Shown: in pieces, positions 38,501 to 49,825 of the stretch
Layout of the letters: each line of letters begins with the position of its first letter
Numbering within the stretch: position 1 is the stretch's first letter
From: Typha latifolia
Taxonomy: Eukaryota > Streptophyta > Magnoliopsida > Poales > Typhaceae
DNA: 64,000 nucleotides
Direction: 5' to 3'
Assembly (NCBI GenBank): GCA_019914945.1
Contig: CM034113.1
Coordinates: forward strand, 8,288,850-8,352,849
Notes under the pieces: generated by a model
Database searches by the model: none
What the model was told of the DNA's origin: nothing
Seen by the model: the letters and a program-made list of their open reading frames with translations, nothing else
Position numbers and translations under genes: made by a program

Positions 38501-41500
38501 GATGCATACAAGTTCCAGTATTTCATCTAAGTTTCCTTGAAAATAAGTGTTACTTTTATAGCTTAAGACAAAATATATTATAGTCAAATACAGAAGGAGG
38601 TCGATGATTAGAAAAGTTGACATACTGGTTTGAATATCTCCCTATCACAGATTACATCAAAATCACTTGCATCCACACCTTGAGAATGCCAATAAGCCCC
38701 ACAAAATGTTCTATCACACCCTATGCCTGCAAGATAAGTGGCATTTCATTATACAGCCTTGAAATCCCATATTTTAATCAGAAGTTGACATGATGGAAGT
38801 CAAGCTGAAATTCACATCAGATAGTATCAATACAATTCAGTGAATGAAAGGACCCGATAAAAACATGTAAATTGGAATGATAAACATGTGAGCTAGTTTA
38901 ACACTAAAAAACATGCAAGAGAAAAAATATTCACCATTAAGAAACCACTGATATCATTAATAATGCACATAACTTTACGGGCAATGAGTAGGAAAAGTAT
39001 TTTAGGTGTCACATAATTGATAACACTTTAAAAAAAAGGAACAATATGGTTCCTTCACCCTTCGCCACTTGCCATCAACCTTGACCTCAACCTCACTGAC
39101 CTCGTCTCTCACCAACTTAAATTTTCATTTAACCCGACTTGAACCCTTTCTTCCTCTTTGGTAAGGGTTAGGGCATGGGTGCGAGCTATGAGAGCTCGAT
39201 AGACGGCGAGGTCGAGCAGCTATGGTGACGGCGATGGTGAGGTTGAGCGGCGACATCGAGCAACGAAGATGAGCGGCGAAGCTACTAGGAGGGGTATCGT
39301 GCGGCACCCTTCACGCCACGTGCTGGTACGCCGCAGGCACGATAAGAGCCAACCGGCACGCGGAGCCATCGTTGGGAATTACATTGTGGTGAATGGTTAG
39401 AGTACATAGTATGTCAAATGGCTTTCTCACATGATCCAACAAAACTTAGGTAGGGGCAATTTATAATCGTACTTTATTTGCAGAATACACAAGACATGGT
39501 ACAGAATAAAGATCACGTGAAAAAAGACCTAAATGTCCATTAGATAACATGCAGCAACGAACCAACAAAAGGGGGTATTAAATTCAATGCAATGTACAAT
39601 AATATCCAGCTTAGAGAAGTCCTCATGATCTTAAAGACAGATTAAGTGTTCCGAACAAATGAGGAGTGCCGAATTTGTTGGAACATCCAACCAGAACAAA
39701 TAAAATCAACAATAAACTTGGGTACAATTGGAAACAATGACGATAACAAGAAATTCAAAGCAGATACTCAAGATCCTTCTCAGCATAATAAACTCAAAGT
39801 AGAAGAAAATAAGGTGGGCAAGACATTATGCAGTGAAGTCCTGTCACTGGTAATCTAAGTAAAATAATTTCAAGATGGTACATGACAATTACAATGTTGA
39901 GTTACACCAATATTAGGTCTAGATGGCATCATCCCTCCACATCCATGACACTGCAAGTGACCAGTACCAGGGCGGCATCTAAATCCACCAAGTTCAGTGC
40001 CTGCTGAAAATTTGTAAAGTTAAAAAAAGTGCAAGGCCAGCACAATGGTAGGAAACCCATAAAATTAACTCAGCTATCAAAATGCAAATAATCATAGTAC
40101 TAAGATATAAGGTACTTAGCTTGAAAGCAAAAAAGAATCTAGATAACCCAAGAGAGAATGAGATACATTTCAATATTTCATAAAAACTTTTTGTAGTTGT
40201 ATACATTCTATTAAAAGGGGTGTTCCAATGCGAGGCATATGTAGTCCAACCCCCATTGTCAGAGAGCAGACCGTCACAATAGGAATGATTAGTCAAATAA
40301 ATAAAATCAGATATCAGTGATTCCTATTACCAATAAGAGGTTAACAATAACTAGTTTTACATTACGAAATCAAATTCTTTTCTTTGAATAACATGAGGGA
40401 ATGGTTTAGATGCATGGCATAATTTACACAATATCCTTCAAATAATATTTTATCTGTATAAAACATCTATTGTAATAACACTGTTTTGAAGATCAATAAT
40501 GTGAATGGGAAAAAAATTAGGGACATGAGATAGTTACTTTCGTATGATAAAGAAGGTTATATTACCACACTGAGGGCATGGAAGATTCGTTTCATTGCTC
40601 TCATCAATGGAATATGACAAAGGGCGCTTTCTTGACTGGTTTTTCTCCCTTTCAAATATCTTAGACAATCACCGAAACATAATTCCAAATCAGTTATAAG
40701 CGTAGATATCAAGATGCTAACAAATTGGTGTCAACGATATGCACACAACCTCTGTTAATTTAGTATGAGATAAATTGCATCAAACATCAAAAGTAGCGGC
40801 TTTTTCATAAGATGGCATTTAGATTTTAGAAAACTGGTAAAACATTTTAGTGTATGAATATCATCGCTATTCACAAGCTTTTTCCCAATTAAATAACTTT
40901 TGCAATGAGGAAATAGCAATGATCGGAAAACGTACAATTTCTTGCCATCCTCCAAAATTGGTGTTGACTTATTGGCAAAGGTAGATTTAAGCAAGAGTAC
41001 TGCACATAATGAAAATAGAAAACAAGTCGACATGTACATATATATCTTCTTCTTTTGTATAGCCTCAAATAAAGGAGTGAAACTCCCAAATTTAACCTAA
41101 ACATGGAAAAGAATAGAAGAAGGGAGCTAATCTTTAATCTTTCTGCAAGAATGACTACGTCAAAATCTAAAATGAAGCACAACTTGCAAGATCTAACCTC
41201 ATATGCATCAGACAAGGCACTACCTAATTTCTTTCTTTAAAAGCATAATGCTTTCAAACAGCCAAACCATCAATTTGGGGAAAAAAAAGTTCATGACTGA
41301 GAAATCAGGAGCATCAACATCATACTTCAGCTCTATATTTGATTTGTCAAATATATCAACTTGCAATTTATTACATAGAAAAAAACTTTCTAAGTATAAC
41401 TACAAAGAAGAGTAAAATGAATTGATTGACATCACTAAACATATATACATCAAGAAAGAGATGCTCTTGTTTAGCACTAAATGAAATCTAAGCAGACTGA

Positions 41501-44500
41501 TAGATCTATATGCTAACCTGTCATTTTTAACATAAACTTCTAAAAAACTTACAAGATTTGACTTAACCAAGGCATATGTATCTAACAGTGCAATTTCTTC
41601 AACAGGACGCTTTAGTGAAGAAAATTTTTGCAGGATAGCCTACAGAAGATAGAAACCAAAATGAGAAATATTTTCTGTAGGCAACAATAAAATGAACACC
41701 AATATCCCATAACACATGTACATAAATAGGAAGGAACACCAATATCCCATAGAAGTCATTTGCCTCCGAACGTATGAATCTAACAGAATCCCCAAAAAGC
41801 TCAGTTTTCCGTATATCTTTTTTGTAGAAGTGTTGGTCATCTAAAATGTAACTACAAACAGATTTCAGGAACAAAGATGCATCACCCAGAATAGACGAGG
41901 CAAACAGGTCAATGGAATGGATCATAAGTGTCAACTGGTATACAGTGCAAATAGTGATCAAACCATTGTGCTATGTGATTGTGCGCAATGACACGATCAG
42001 TATGGATTGCTTATCAAGTCATCTAGCTTCTTTCCCTGCTTATTGGTACATGTTCTAGGCATGATTGGCTAGTATGACAAGATAAACCAGTATTAAACAG
42101 ATAACCATGCCCTTTTTGTGAGTATAATATATGCACATGTCTCACATGAAGGTATATGTGAACCCAGAGTGTGCAAAATCATTTGAACCATGGCCTGACC
42201 TTAGAATACCAAAGCGCTTAATTCATTTTACGTCTAAAAGTCAAGAAAATAAAAGAAGCTTGACAAGCGGTGGAACATACATTAATGTAAGTTAAAATCG
42301 TGGTGAAAGAGAGATTACAGTCACTGCATATTCTTCATAAGTACCTGTTGAGCCAATGGATCAGCCTTTAGTCATATGGGCAAACTTTATCCTAAATTAT
42401 TGCATCGCTCTTAAAAACTAGGAAGTAGAAATAAACTTCATGCAAAAGCTGATTTTACATCTTCTCATGCAAAACTCCATCCTTCTTAAAACCTCAATCC
42501 CATATCAATAACTAAGTATGAAATAGTATACAAAAGACCAATGATGCAAAAATCAACGATTTTGAGAGTCAGGAAATGCATTAAGCGGATCCAGTTAAGA
42601 CCTCAAAATGTTGAAGTTCATACAGACAACTTTAACAGATAAACACCTGATAAGCTTGTGATAACAAAGACAATTGATGAAAATATCAATGATTTTGACA
42701 GTCAGGAAATATATTAGCTGGATCCAGTTAGGACCTCAAAATGTTGAAGTCCATGCAAACAAATTTAACAGATAAACACCTGATAAGCGAAGTTGTGATA
42801 AAATTGAAAGATTCAAAACATTGCTAAATTTGAGAATTGAGACGACTTGGAAACTGAATTGAGCAAAAAAATTCTAAATGTCACAGTAAAGGTATGTTGT
42901 TGGCGTTCCAAAAGGAAAATTGCAGTGGCTCTTGGCTCATTGTGCATCTTTGCTTACAGGATATAAAGATTAAAGGGCTAGAAGAGATTCAAAGCTTATG
43001 ACAGAATAAACAGAAATAAGTCAAGGTAATTGTACCTCCTCAATATTCCGCAAGAAGTGATTCTTTCCAACAGAATGTACACTTGCCCTGCACTGAGGAC
43101 ATGCAACATTTTGTGCTCTATCATGTGAACGTGTTGAAGACCTTCTTAACCACTCTGAGAAGCAACCATTGCTTTAAAAAGAGAAACAGGTGAGAGTTCA
43201 AATCGCAAAAAAATATTAGGAAATAAAGAATGCAGACAAGATGGAGGGAGGAGGGAGGAGCGGAAGGGGAACATCAGGATGAATGAGTACCAGAAGTTAT
43301 GGAGGCAAGGAGCAACAGTAATAACATCATGCCATACGTTTAAGCATATGCTGCATTTTGCATGCTCAACATCTAGCATGATCTGGCAGCAACCACATTA
43401 TAGTAACTAATGAGTGAATATAGGAAAATCGCTAAAAGGAACTTGACAAAAGATATTCACAAACAAACACCTTAATATTCTTTCCATCATGACTCTGGGT
43501 ACTTATTACTTCAAAGGCATAAGTCAAATACCCTGAAAAGTACAATGGGAATAGATAATACATTTTAAATGACCTACATATAGGTAATAACATTGCAAAG
43601 AATGTTTTATCCTAGCATGCTAGAAGCAAATCACCAGGAAGAACCATTACCAGTTAGATTTTTTTTCTTTAGAAAAATAACCAAAGAAGATTACTTGTAA
43701 AGTTGCAAAAAAAAGTAATAGCATAAATCTTCTAGGTTGCTGATTGTACAACATAGTTGTGCTGCAAAAGAATCTCAATAGCTTTTGGGGGAGAAAAGGA
43801 TCCTGTACCTCACCTTCTCTATCAGGCCCTGAAATGACTTCACTTCCGCTTTTTATATCCACTGCTTCTTCTCCAACAACGTTTCCATCAACAATTATAG
43901 AATTTGAACTTTATCAATGAGAATTGGAGAAAGGAGGCATGCAGAAACAAGTTTCATAAAAAAAATTCTCATCAAAATCTTAGGAGGAAATGTAGGTACT
44001 GACATCAAATGCTTATGGAGATCAAAAGACATGCCATATGTAACAAAATTCAAAATAGGAACTACATCTCAGACTTTGCAAATGAATCACAAGGTTGAGC
44101 AAACAAGTCATCATAAGCTTGATTAGTGCATGAAACAGGACTACAGGATCTTGGTAGCGGCTATCTTTGTTTTTCATCTGCATCAGAACAATAGCTTCCT
44201 TTTCTCATGTATACTAGATAATTTAGATGAAGAATCAGGTCTAAAGATTCTCTTTGGATGCCCTTTCAGCAATCTTTCCTTCTAGATTGAATCACTTTTT
44301 TCTGTATCCATGTTTGTTGTCTTTATTTATCTCCTTTCAAATGATGTTTGATTACTTGATCGCAATAATACTCAAATCATCTAAGCACTTGGATGGTGTG
44401 ATTTGAGGGTTACTACTGATTGGTTGGTTGTAGCAATAATGTTTTACCACAAACTATGAACCAGATGTCCTCAGTTTGGTTGTAGCAATATATCTACCCT

Positions 44501-45599
44501 TTTATAGCATTGTATCAATATATCTAAGTAATTTGGATGGTGTAATTTGAGGATTGGATGTAAAGTGTAGATGTTAACATGTAGTCATTGTATACATAGA
44601 TAATGATACTGTATATATGGACCCATGCATTGCAGGCATGAGCTATAAATACAAAAAAAGAAAGTCAATCTATTGTATAGTGGTAAGTGTAGATATTAAC
44701 ATATAGGCATTGCATATATACAAAATGATAATGCATATATGAATGCAGGCATTGCAGATATTAGCTATAAGTGAGGAAAAAAAAATTTGCTGATTGGTGG
44801 TATAGTTGTCAATATGTAATCATTGCATATCTAGATAATTGTAATACATATACAGATACATGAATTTCAGACATAGAGAATGGTACTGTAATATTTATCA
44901 TTTACAGTATGATGTTTAGTCCATTTACCCCATTGCACCACTTTATGTCACGTAAAAGGGTATCGTCGTAAATTCATGAGACAAAAACAAAAGTTTCCTT
45001 CTTTCCTTATGTCGCATCAAAATAAATATTACATCATTGTTCTAGATTACAATCAAACATTAGAATACCCCCACTCTAGATTAGAGGTACAACTTTAAGA
45101 GTAAGAATATAGACTAACTATTCTAGATATTTTTCCCCTTAATCCAAACGGGACCTATGGTAATACTTGGAAACAGTGAAGAAGTGCAAACATAAACAAA
45201 AACTTATCAATTTCCTACTTCACAACTTTCAAATATGGCGTTTCTCCTCAGTTTGGCGAAACGGAAGGATTTGTCAATATTAATAAAACGGGATAAGAGA
45301 AACGGCTCTGAAATGATTCAATAACTCGTTGCCCTAACCTCAAGTTTCTTATTGTCGCCAAATCTTTATCCCCATTCCTCCTTATCTCGCACCATGTGAA
45401 CTTCTCCACCGACGAGCTCGTGACCTCGGAGCATATCATCGTGTCCCCCAATCTGATCTCCACTTCCGAACGCCTGGAATCGGCGGGCACTGCAGCATTC
45501 AAGATACCGTTACAAAGTATTCGGAGGCAATCTACATTCTTGATCGCAAGTACATCACGTTCTTCGTCGAAGCCCTAACTTCCTGGTCGCAGAAGAGAT

Positions 45600-45640
<41 letters not shown>

Positions 45641-45701
45641 TACCGAGTTTGGCCCAGACGAGATCGTCTTCCTTCGTACCAGAACATTGGCCGGACTCCA
45701 T
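35549..45701 (-). CDS. CHFR: CHFR-like E3 ubiquitin ligase, FHA + RING (15 exons, 466 aa)
   Basis: Exons in transcript order: 45701-45644, 45489-45339, 43908-43814, 43532-43471, 43382-43291, 43171-43036, 41639-41553, 40659-40566, 40003-39893, 38726-38626, 38438-38373, 38267-38180, 37258-37198, 36562-36499, 35683-35549. CHFR proteins recognise phosphoproteins through FHA and ubiquitinate them; in animals they act in an early mitotic checkpoint. Here a divergent FHA region spans about 16-110 (WAKLVPADSRRSEVEI, IIVDGN). A complete C3HC4 RING follows at 132-180: C132, C135, C148, H150, C153, C156, C177, C180. A Cys-rich C-terminal region (255-466) has CPQC, CHGC, CIGCDRTFCGAYW, CYNKL, CWYGYLCRTQHN and NHVCRPTRGN, typical of plant homologues. 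I do not see a clear PAR-binding zinc finger. It is divergent from the invertase gene. Introns 2 and 6 (1430 and 1396 bp) carry tandem duplications. The acceptor of exon 3 is weak. Confidence 0.9.
39050..39370. other. GC-rich insert inside CHFR-like intron 9
   Basis: The intron 38727-39892 is AT-rich except for about 300 bp with dense GGCG/GTCGAG/GCGGCG words and a GGCACG-rich end (about 39295-39365). The abrupt composition change inside an intron suggests an inserted fragment, perhaps a transposable element or captured sequence. A small palindrome (GGAAC, 6-base spacer, GTTCC) sits at its left edge, 39038-39053. I could not define target-site duplications or name a family. Confidence 0.4.
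42531..42797 (-). repeat. Tandem duplication, about 133 bp x 2, in CHFR-like intron 6
   Basis: Copy 1 is about 42531-42664 and copy 2 about 42665-42797. Shared words in the same order include GTCAGGAAAT (offset 133), GGATCCAGTTA, ACCTCAAAATGTTGAAGT and TTTAACAGATAAACACCTGA. The copies differ by scattered substitutions and small indels. It lies within the 41640-43035 intron. Confidence 0.88.
44565..44885 (-). repeat. Imperfect triple tandem repeat, about 120 bp unit, in CHFR-like intron 2
   Basis: Three diverged units begin near 44565, 44687 and 44804. Each contains a GTAGAT/GTCAAT-TAACAT start, then (T)CATTG(T/C)ATAT, AGATAATGATA-like, and a CATGCATTGCAG-like word followed by AGCTATAA in the first two units. 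Just upstream, the word TTGGATGGTGT(G/A)ATTTGAGG occurs twice, at about 44391 and 44533. The region lies inside the 43909-45338 intron. Confidence 0.75.
45606..45637 (-). repeat. (GA/TC)n microsatellite just inside CHFR-like intron 1
   Basis: About 16 TC units on the gene strand begin 6 bases after the GT donor of exon 1 (donor at 45643-45642), in a 154-bp intron. Length change here would alter a pyrimidine tract next to the 5' splice site. Confidence 0.92.
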
Positions 45702-47415
45702 TCCAGAGAAGAGAGCGAGAGAACGAGAAAGAGAGACGTCTCTTTAATAGGTGGCGAGAGAGGAAGAAAGGAACCGAGGCTTGCAATGGAGAAAAGCTTT
45801 GATGCCGCCTATGAGGCTTTCAAGACGTGAAGGCCACCTGCCTCCCTTGTATGTTCATTAAAAAGAATAATTACAAATAACATCCTATAGTTTAACTATA
45901 TTATAATTGAAAGAAATACTCCCTGTTGACAAATAGAGCCTCCGTTATGCTAATTGTTAAAACCTAAAAATTACTAAACCATACGTGGAGGCTCCGATCA
46001 GTTCATAAATAAGAAACAGCAAGGGTCTCTTTTATAATATTGTCAAATATAAGATGTTATTTCTAATTTTCTCTTTATTAAAAATTTGCAAATAGAAATT
46101 ATCTTTTGGATTAAAAAGTCCTCCCAAACTTTTGTTTACGTGGTCAATCTTCTTCCAAACTTATTACATATGGTTTAACTTTAAAATTTATTATCTAAAA
46201 GGTCTAATTTAGACATAACATCGGTCATCAGAGAAAATTTAATATGTATTTATATTTAAATTAAATATTTTAAAATATTTTATCTAATTATAATCTGATA
46301 ATTAGAGATAATTTTATTAAATTAATAGATAAATATGAATTAAAAAAATTTCTTATCCAATAAAGTGTCAGATGAGGTGTCGTCGTGTTGATGCTTTCTA
46401 ATTTGCATAAAATGTTAATAAATTTAATAATTTTTTATTTAGCCAGTAATTGACATGTAAAACAGACTTATTTTTGTATGCATATTTTATAAATATATAT
46501 ACATTTATAATTTATGCATGAATCAAACGCTACATTTTGGGCCGAAACGTGTGCATATTTGGCCGGGCTTAGATCCAGCCCCTATTAGTTCCTATGTCCG
46601 ATCCCAAAAAAAAACTCTAAACACAATTTTCTACCAAAATGCCTAATAATAGACCAACTTTTAGCTAGTGTATGTAAATCCGATTTATTGACTTTTTAAT
46701 TTAATATTATATTTATAGTCTGGTTAAATTATTTATAATTTTAAGTTTCAATCTGAGTTCTTAGTTATTATTTAAATATTTTTGCAAAATAAAGTAAGAG
46801 AGAATTAGAGAAAGAAGAAAAAGAAACAAGAAAGTTTTGAAGGGGGGAAAAGTTTTGAATTCGGAGTTTTCGCCGCTCATAGAGAATTAGGTCTTGAGTT
46901 TAGGGATTCTCTGAATGGGTTCAGGATTCCTAAACTAATTTAATAATTAATTTTTTTTTTATATCTAATCAAGTTTATTCTGTAAAAAATTAAGACTAAA
47001 AAATAAGACTAACTAATCGAGTTCAGAGTTTACTCTCAAACTAAACAAAACCTTAAATACTACCTGTTTATATTGCCAAAAGTATCCCACAGCTCGTAGT
47101 TATCACCTTTCCCCTCTTCCTTATTCCGGTTCCTCCTCCTCAATCTTTAACGGGCTTTGCACCTGTAAGGAGGTGGAATGGATTTGATTTCCTCCTTTTG
47201 TGTTCTTCCCAGTGATAATGGTGATAGAAAGAGATAGCTACAAGAATAGCTTTTAAGAAGAGCTGAGATAAGCCAAACTATACATCATTTCGTGGCTTTG
47301 GAAGAAACTACATAGTTTTAGGTGATTTGCTCTAGTCCTTTGAAGTTGAATTCAAGGCCATCTTATGTGACTGTTTTAAATGGGTATTATTTTATTTTAT
47401 GATATGGAGCATCTA

Positions 47416-47461
47416 ATAAATGTAGACACATTTGTCGGATAAATGTAGACACATTTGTCGG
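47416..47461. repeat. Perfect 23-bp direct repeat x 2
   Basis: Two identical adjacent 23-base units (47416-47438 and 47439-47461) each contain TGTAGACACATTTGTCGG. They sit in AT-rich spacer next to a TTTTTTATCGACAGATTTTT stretch. This could be slippage, or part of a small decayed transposon. Confidence 0.9.
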
Positions 47462-48262
47462 TTTTTTTATCGACAGATTTTTAAATTTTGTTGGTGATAG
47501 TTTAGCTAGGTATGTTTTTTGTGGGACTTCGACGGTTTGTCACACTAGTGTTCAATTTAGCCTAACTTTTAAAAAATAAAAAACTCAAAGATATAGACTA
47601 TAAAATAAAGATCCTGACTCTAGATGAGATGATTTTGGTGATTTTTATAGGTTATAGAAATGCTAACACTTTCAATGTGTCTGCTTAGCCACACTCTCTT
47701 ATTTAGAGAGATAATATGAAAGATGCAAATAATTCTGACCCAGTATTAAAATAATATTTTTTTTTATTATTCATGAGCTCAAAGATTAGATATATGGCTC
47801 GACAAAGAGCCAAACCTCTCTAGATATAGAGCCACTTAAGCCCCACCAAGTTTTTAGTTGCATAGTCTAGGTTTCAAGTCATATGCGTCGCCGAACAATT
47901 ATTCTGAATCAAACGCCGCTGAGAACTACTTCAAGCCGTTTGCGTTGTTAAGATGTTCTTCCAAACTAACCGCACTGCCGAGCCATTAACCGAATCAAGC
48001 TAAGCCACCAAAACCACCAACCATCAATCACCAAACAATTTCTTAGTTATGAGGAAAGTACATGCAAACTAAAGTTAGTTGATAGTATTAAAATAATATT
48101 AAATAAAAAAATCGGATTACCGTACCAAAGGATCATGGATCCGAAGTTCCGATCTAAGCATCAAATAATTGCAACTCGCTCATAAATTCGAATCTTGTCT
48201 ACTAAAACGACAACAGAGATCCTCCACTCCGTTCGATTCCACGAATCTCTGGCGTGTAATGT

Positions 48263-48299
48263 CACGTGTAGCACAGCGGCAGTGATCTCCTACCACGTG
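48263..48299. promoter_or_regulatory. Pair of G-box (CACGTG) sites
   Basis: CACGTG occurs at 48263-48268 and 48294-48299, with a third copy at 48704-48709 (GCGCACGTGG). G-boxes bind bZIP and bHLH factors in light, sugar and ABA response. The cluster lies about 1.1-1.6 kb upstream of the invertase start and 2.6 kb from the CHFR-like start, in a GC-rich block. Confidence 0.5.
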
Positions 48300-48360
48300 A
48301 CCCACGGGCCCCACTTTTAGCGGCAGCCGATGAGACACCACCACTCGCCTTCTTATAACC

Positions 48361-48665
48361 GAGACTAATAAATGAAATCTGGACCGTCGTTAGTTCGAAG
48401 GGTTGATGATCAACCAATCGGACGGCCATTATTAATCCGCCGCCAGTGCGAACAATCGTATCGCTAGTCGAACACGATATCTGATCTGGGACCAATGAGA
48501 ATGTTCCATGGCGAGCCGAATAAATGACATCTCGACCGTCGTTAGTTCCAAGGGTCGGTGATCGGTCCAATCGGACGGCCAGTATTGACCGACCTAACGC
48601 AGTGCGATCAATGGTATCGCTTGTCCAACACGGTATCTGATTTGGGACCAACGAGAACGCTCCAT
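48361..48665. repeat. Tandem duplication, about 154 bp x 2, in the divergent spacer
   Basis: Copy 1 is about 48361-48510 and copy 2 about 48513-48665. Shared ordered words include AATAAATGA (offset 152), GACCGTCGTTAGTTC, CCAATCGGACGGCCA, CAGTGCGA, and TATCTGAT followed by GGGACCAA (offset 156). Each copy carries a GACCGTC word and a CCAATCGGACGG word, so the duplication doubles any binding sites in the unit. Confidence 0.88.
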
Positions 48666-49046
48666 GTCTCCACGCTGTGCCGCCTCGTGGTAACGGACGA
48701 GCGCACGTGGATCTCGTGCAGAGATTGTGGCTTCGGAAATCGTGCGCGGTGTACGACTTCGCTTGGCTCCTCTGACCCCGACTAATAATGGAGTGTTGGT
48801 TATTCAAGTCACGGGAAAATAATTTGTGACCCAATAATTAACCCCATTCCGGCTCTTAGCTGCACGCAATTCGCATTAAATGAAGTTATTAAAAAGAGTA
48901 GTATGAGGCGTACCCTTTCGAGCTCTCATTAATTACACCCTAAGGTGGCGATATATTCTGTTTTTTTTATTCATAAAAAATTATATAATATTTTATAGCC
49001 AATGAAAGTAAAATTAGGTGGTAGAGTTTAAAACAGGAACTAAACC

Positions 49047-49069
49047 TTTATTTATTTATTTATTTATTT
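49047..49069. repeat. (TTTA)n microsatellite
   Basis: Five to six TTTA units about 260 bases upstream of the invertase TATA box. Confidence 0.9.
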
Positions 49070-49328
49070 GCCTAAAATAACAAACGTCGCTCTCCAGAGA
49101 TCGACCAAGACAAAAAGTTCATGGGCCAGCTAAACACTACCAACCCCGGGATGGAGCATTGTCCTTAGTCCACGTCAGCAGGGCGGCCTCTCCACAGGCC
49201 GTCACCGGCTACTGGCGGTCACCCCTCGAGCACGAGAAAGAAGAGGTGGCCGAGAAGAGCGGTATGAGAAGCGTAGACACGCTCATTTCGCCATTCGTCT
49301 CCTCTTCCTTCCTCTCATCCTCCCTCCC

Positions 49329-49336
49329 TATAAATA
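49329..49336 (+). promoter_or_regulatory. TATA box of the invertase gene
   Basis: TATAAATA sits in a pyrimidine-rich context (CCTCCC before, CCCC after). Transcription would start near 49360, giving a leader of about 460 bases. TTTTGATGCAG ending at 49786 resembles an intron acceptor, so the leader may be spliced; a matching donor is not obvious. Confidence 0.6.
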
Positions 49337-49825
49337 CCCCCTTCTCTACGCCATGCTCTTTTTTTCCTCCTCTCATCCTTCCTCGCTCTTCTCCCGTCCA
49401 TCTCTCTCTTCATCTCCAAATCTGCACCAACGACTTCTCCCACGGATCTTCTCGTATTCGATCTCAAAATACGGTCCGTTGGCTCTATTTCTTCCTGATT
49501 TTGTTGAATTTTTTTGACGTTTTATTTTGGCGCTTAATACGCGCTGTGGCAGTCTTCGATCAGTTTGGAGACACCTCGCCTCGAAATCGACGCATCTCAG
49601 CTTCGATCGGTTGTTTCGTAGCTAAGTTTGGGGAGATCTTGATGCTCTCTTGTTTGTTAGCTGGATCTGTTTGTTTCCTCTTGGAATCCTGCGTCTGCCG
49701 TCTCACGATAGCGAAATGTAGCTCGTTTTTATTCGATCGTAGCTTGAATCTCGCTTAAATTACGGTTTTATTTGGTTTTGATGCAGATCTTGAGGTGTTT
49801 TTTTGGATCGTAATTAGTTCCTGGA

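Larger units (their letters stand above)
45702..49328. other. Divergent spacer between the CHFR-like gene and invertase
   Basis: The left part holds the CHFR-like promoter and leader. From 45.85 to 48.2 kb the DNA is AT-rich, with a 23-bp repeat pair at 47416-47461 but no gene. From 48.24 to 48.79 kb composition becomes GC-rich, with three G-boxes and a tandem duplication, and from 49.08 kb the invertase promoter begins. The 573-bp minus-strand open frame at 48262-48834 spans both duplication copies and has no recognisable family features. Confidence 0.6.

Noticed and set aside
39125..39307. 60-codon frame in the GC-rich CHFR intron insert
   Set aside because: It is short, inside an intron, and low-complexity Ser/Pro/Arg-rich. 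It is better described as part of an inserted fragment.
49159..49758. 199-codon open frame before the invertase
   Set aside because: It overlaps the TATA box and the pyrimidine-rich leader of the invertase. Its Ser/Leu-rich composition is a product of the CT-rich leader, and no family was recognised.
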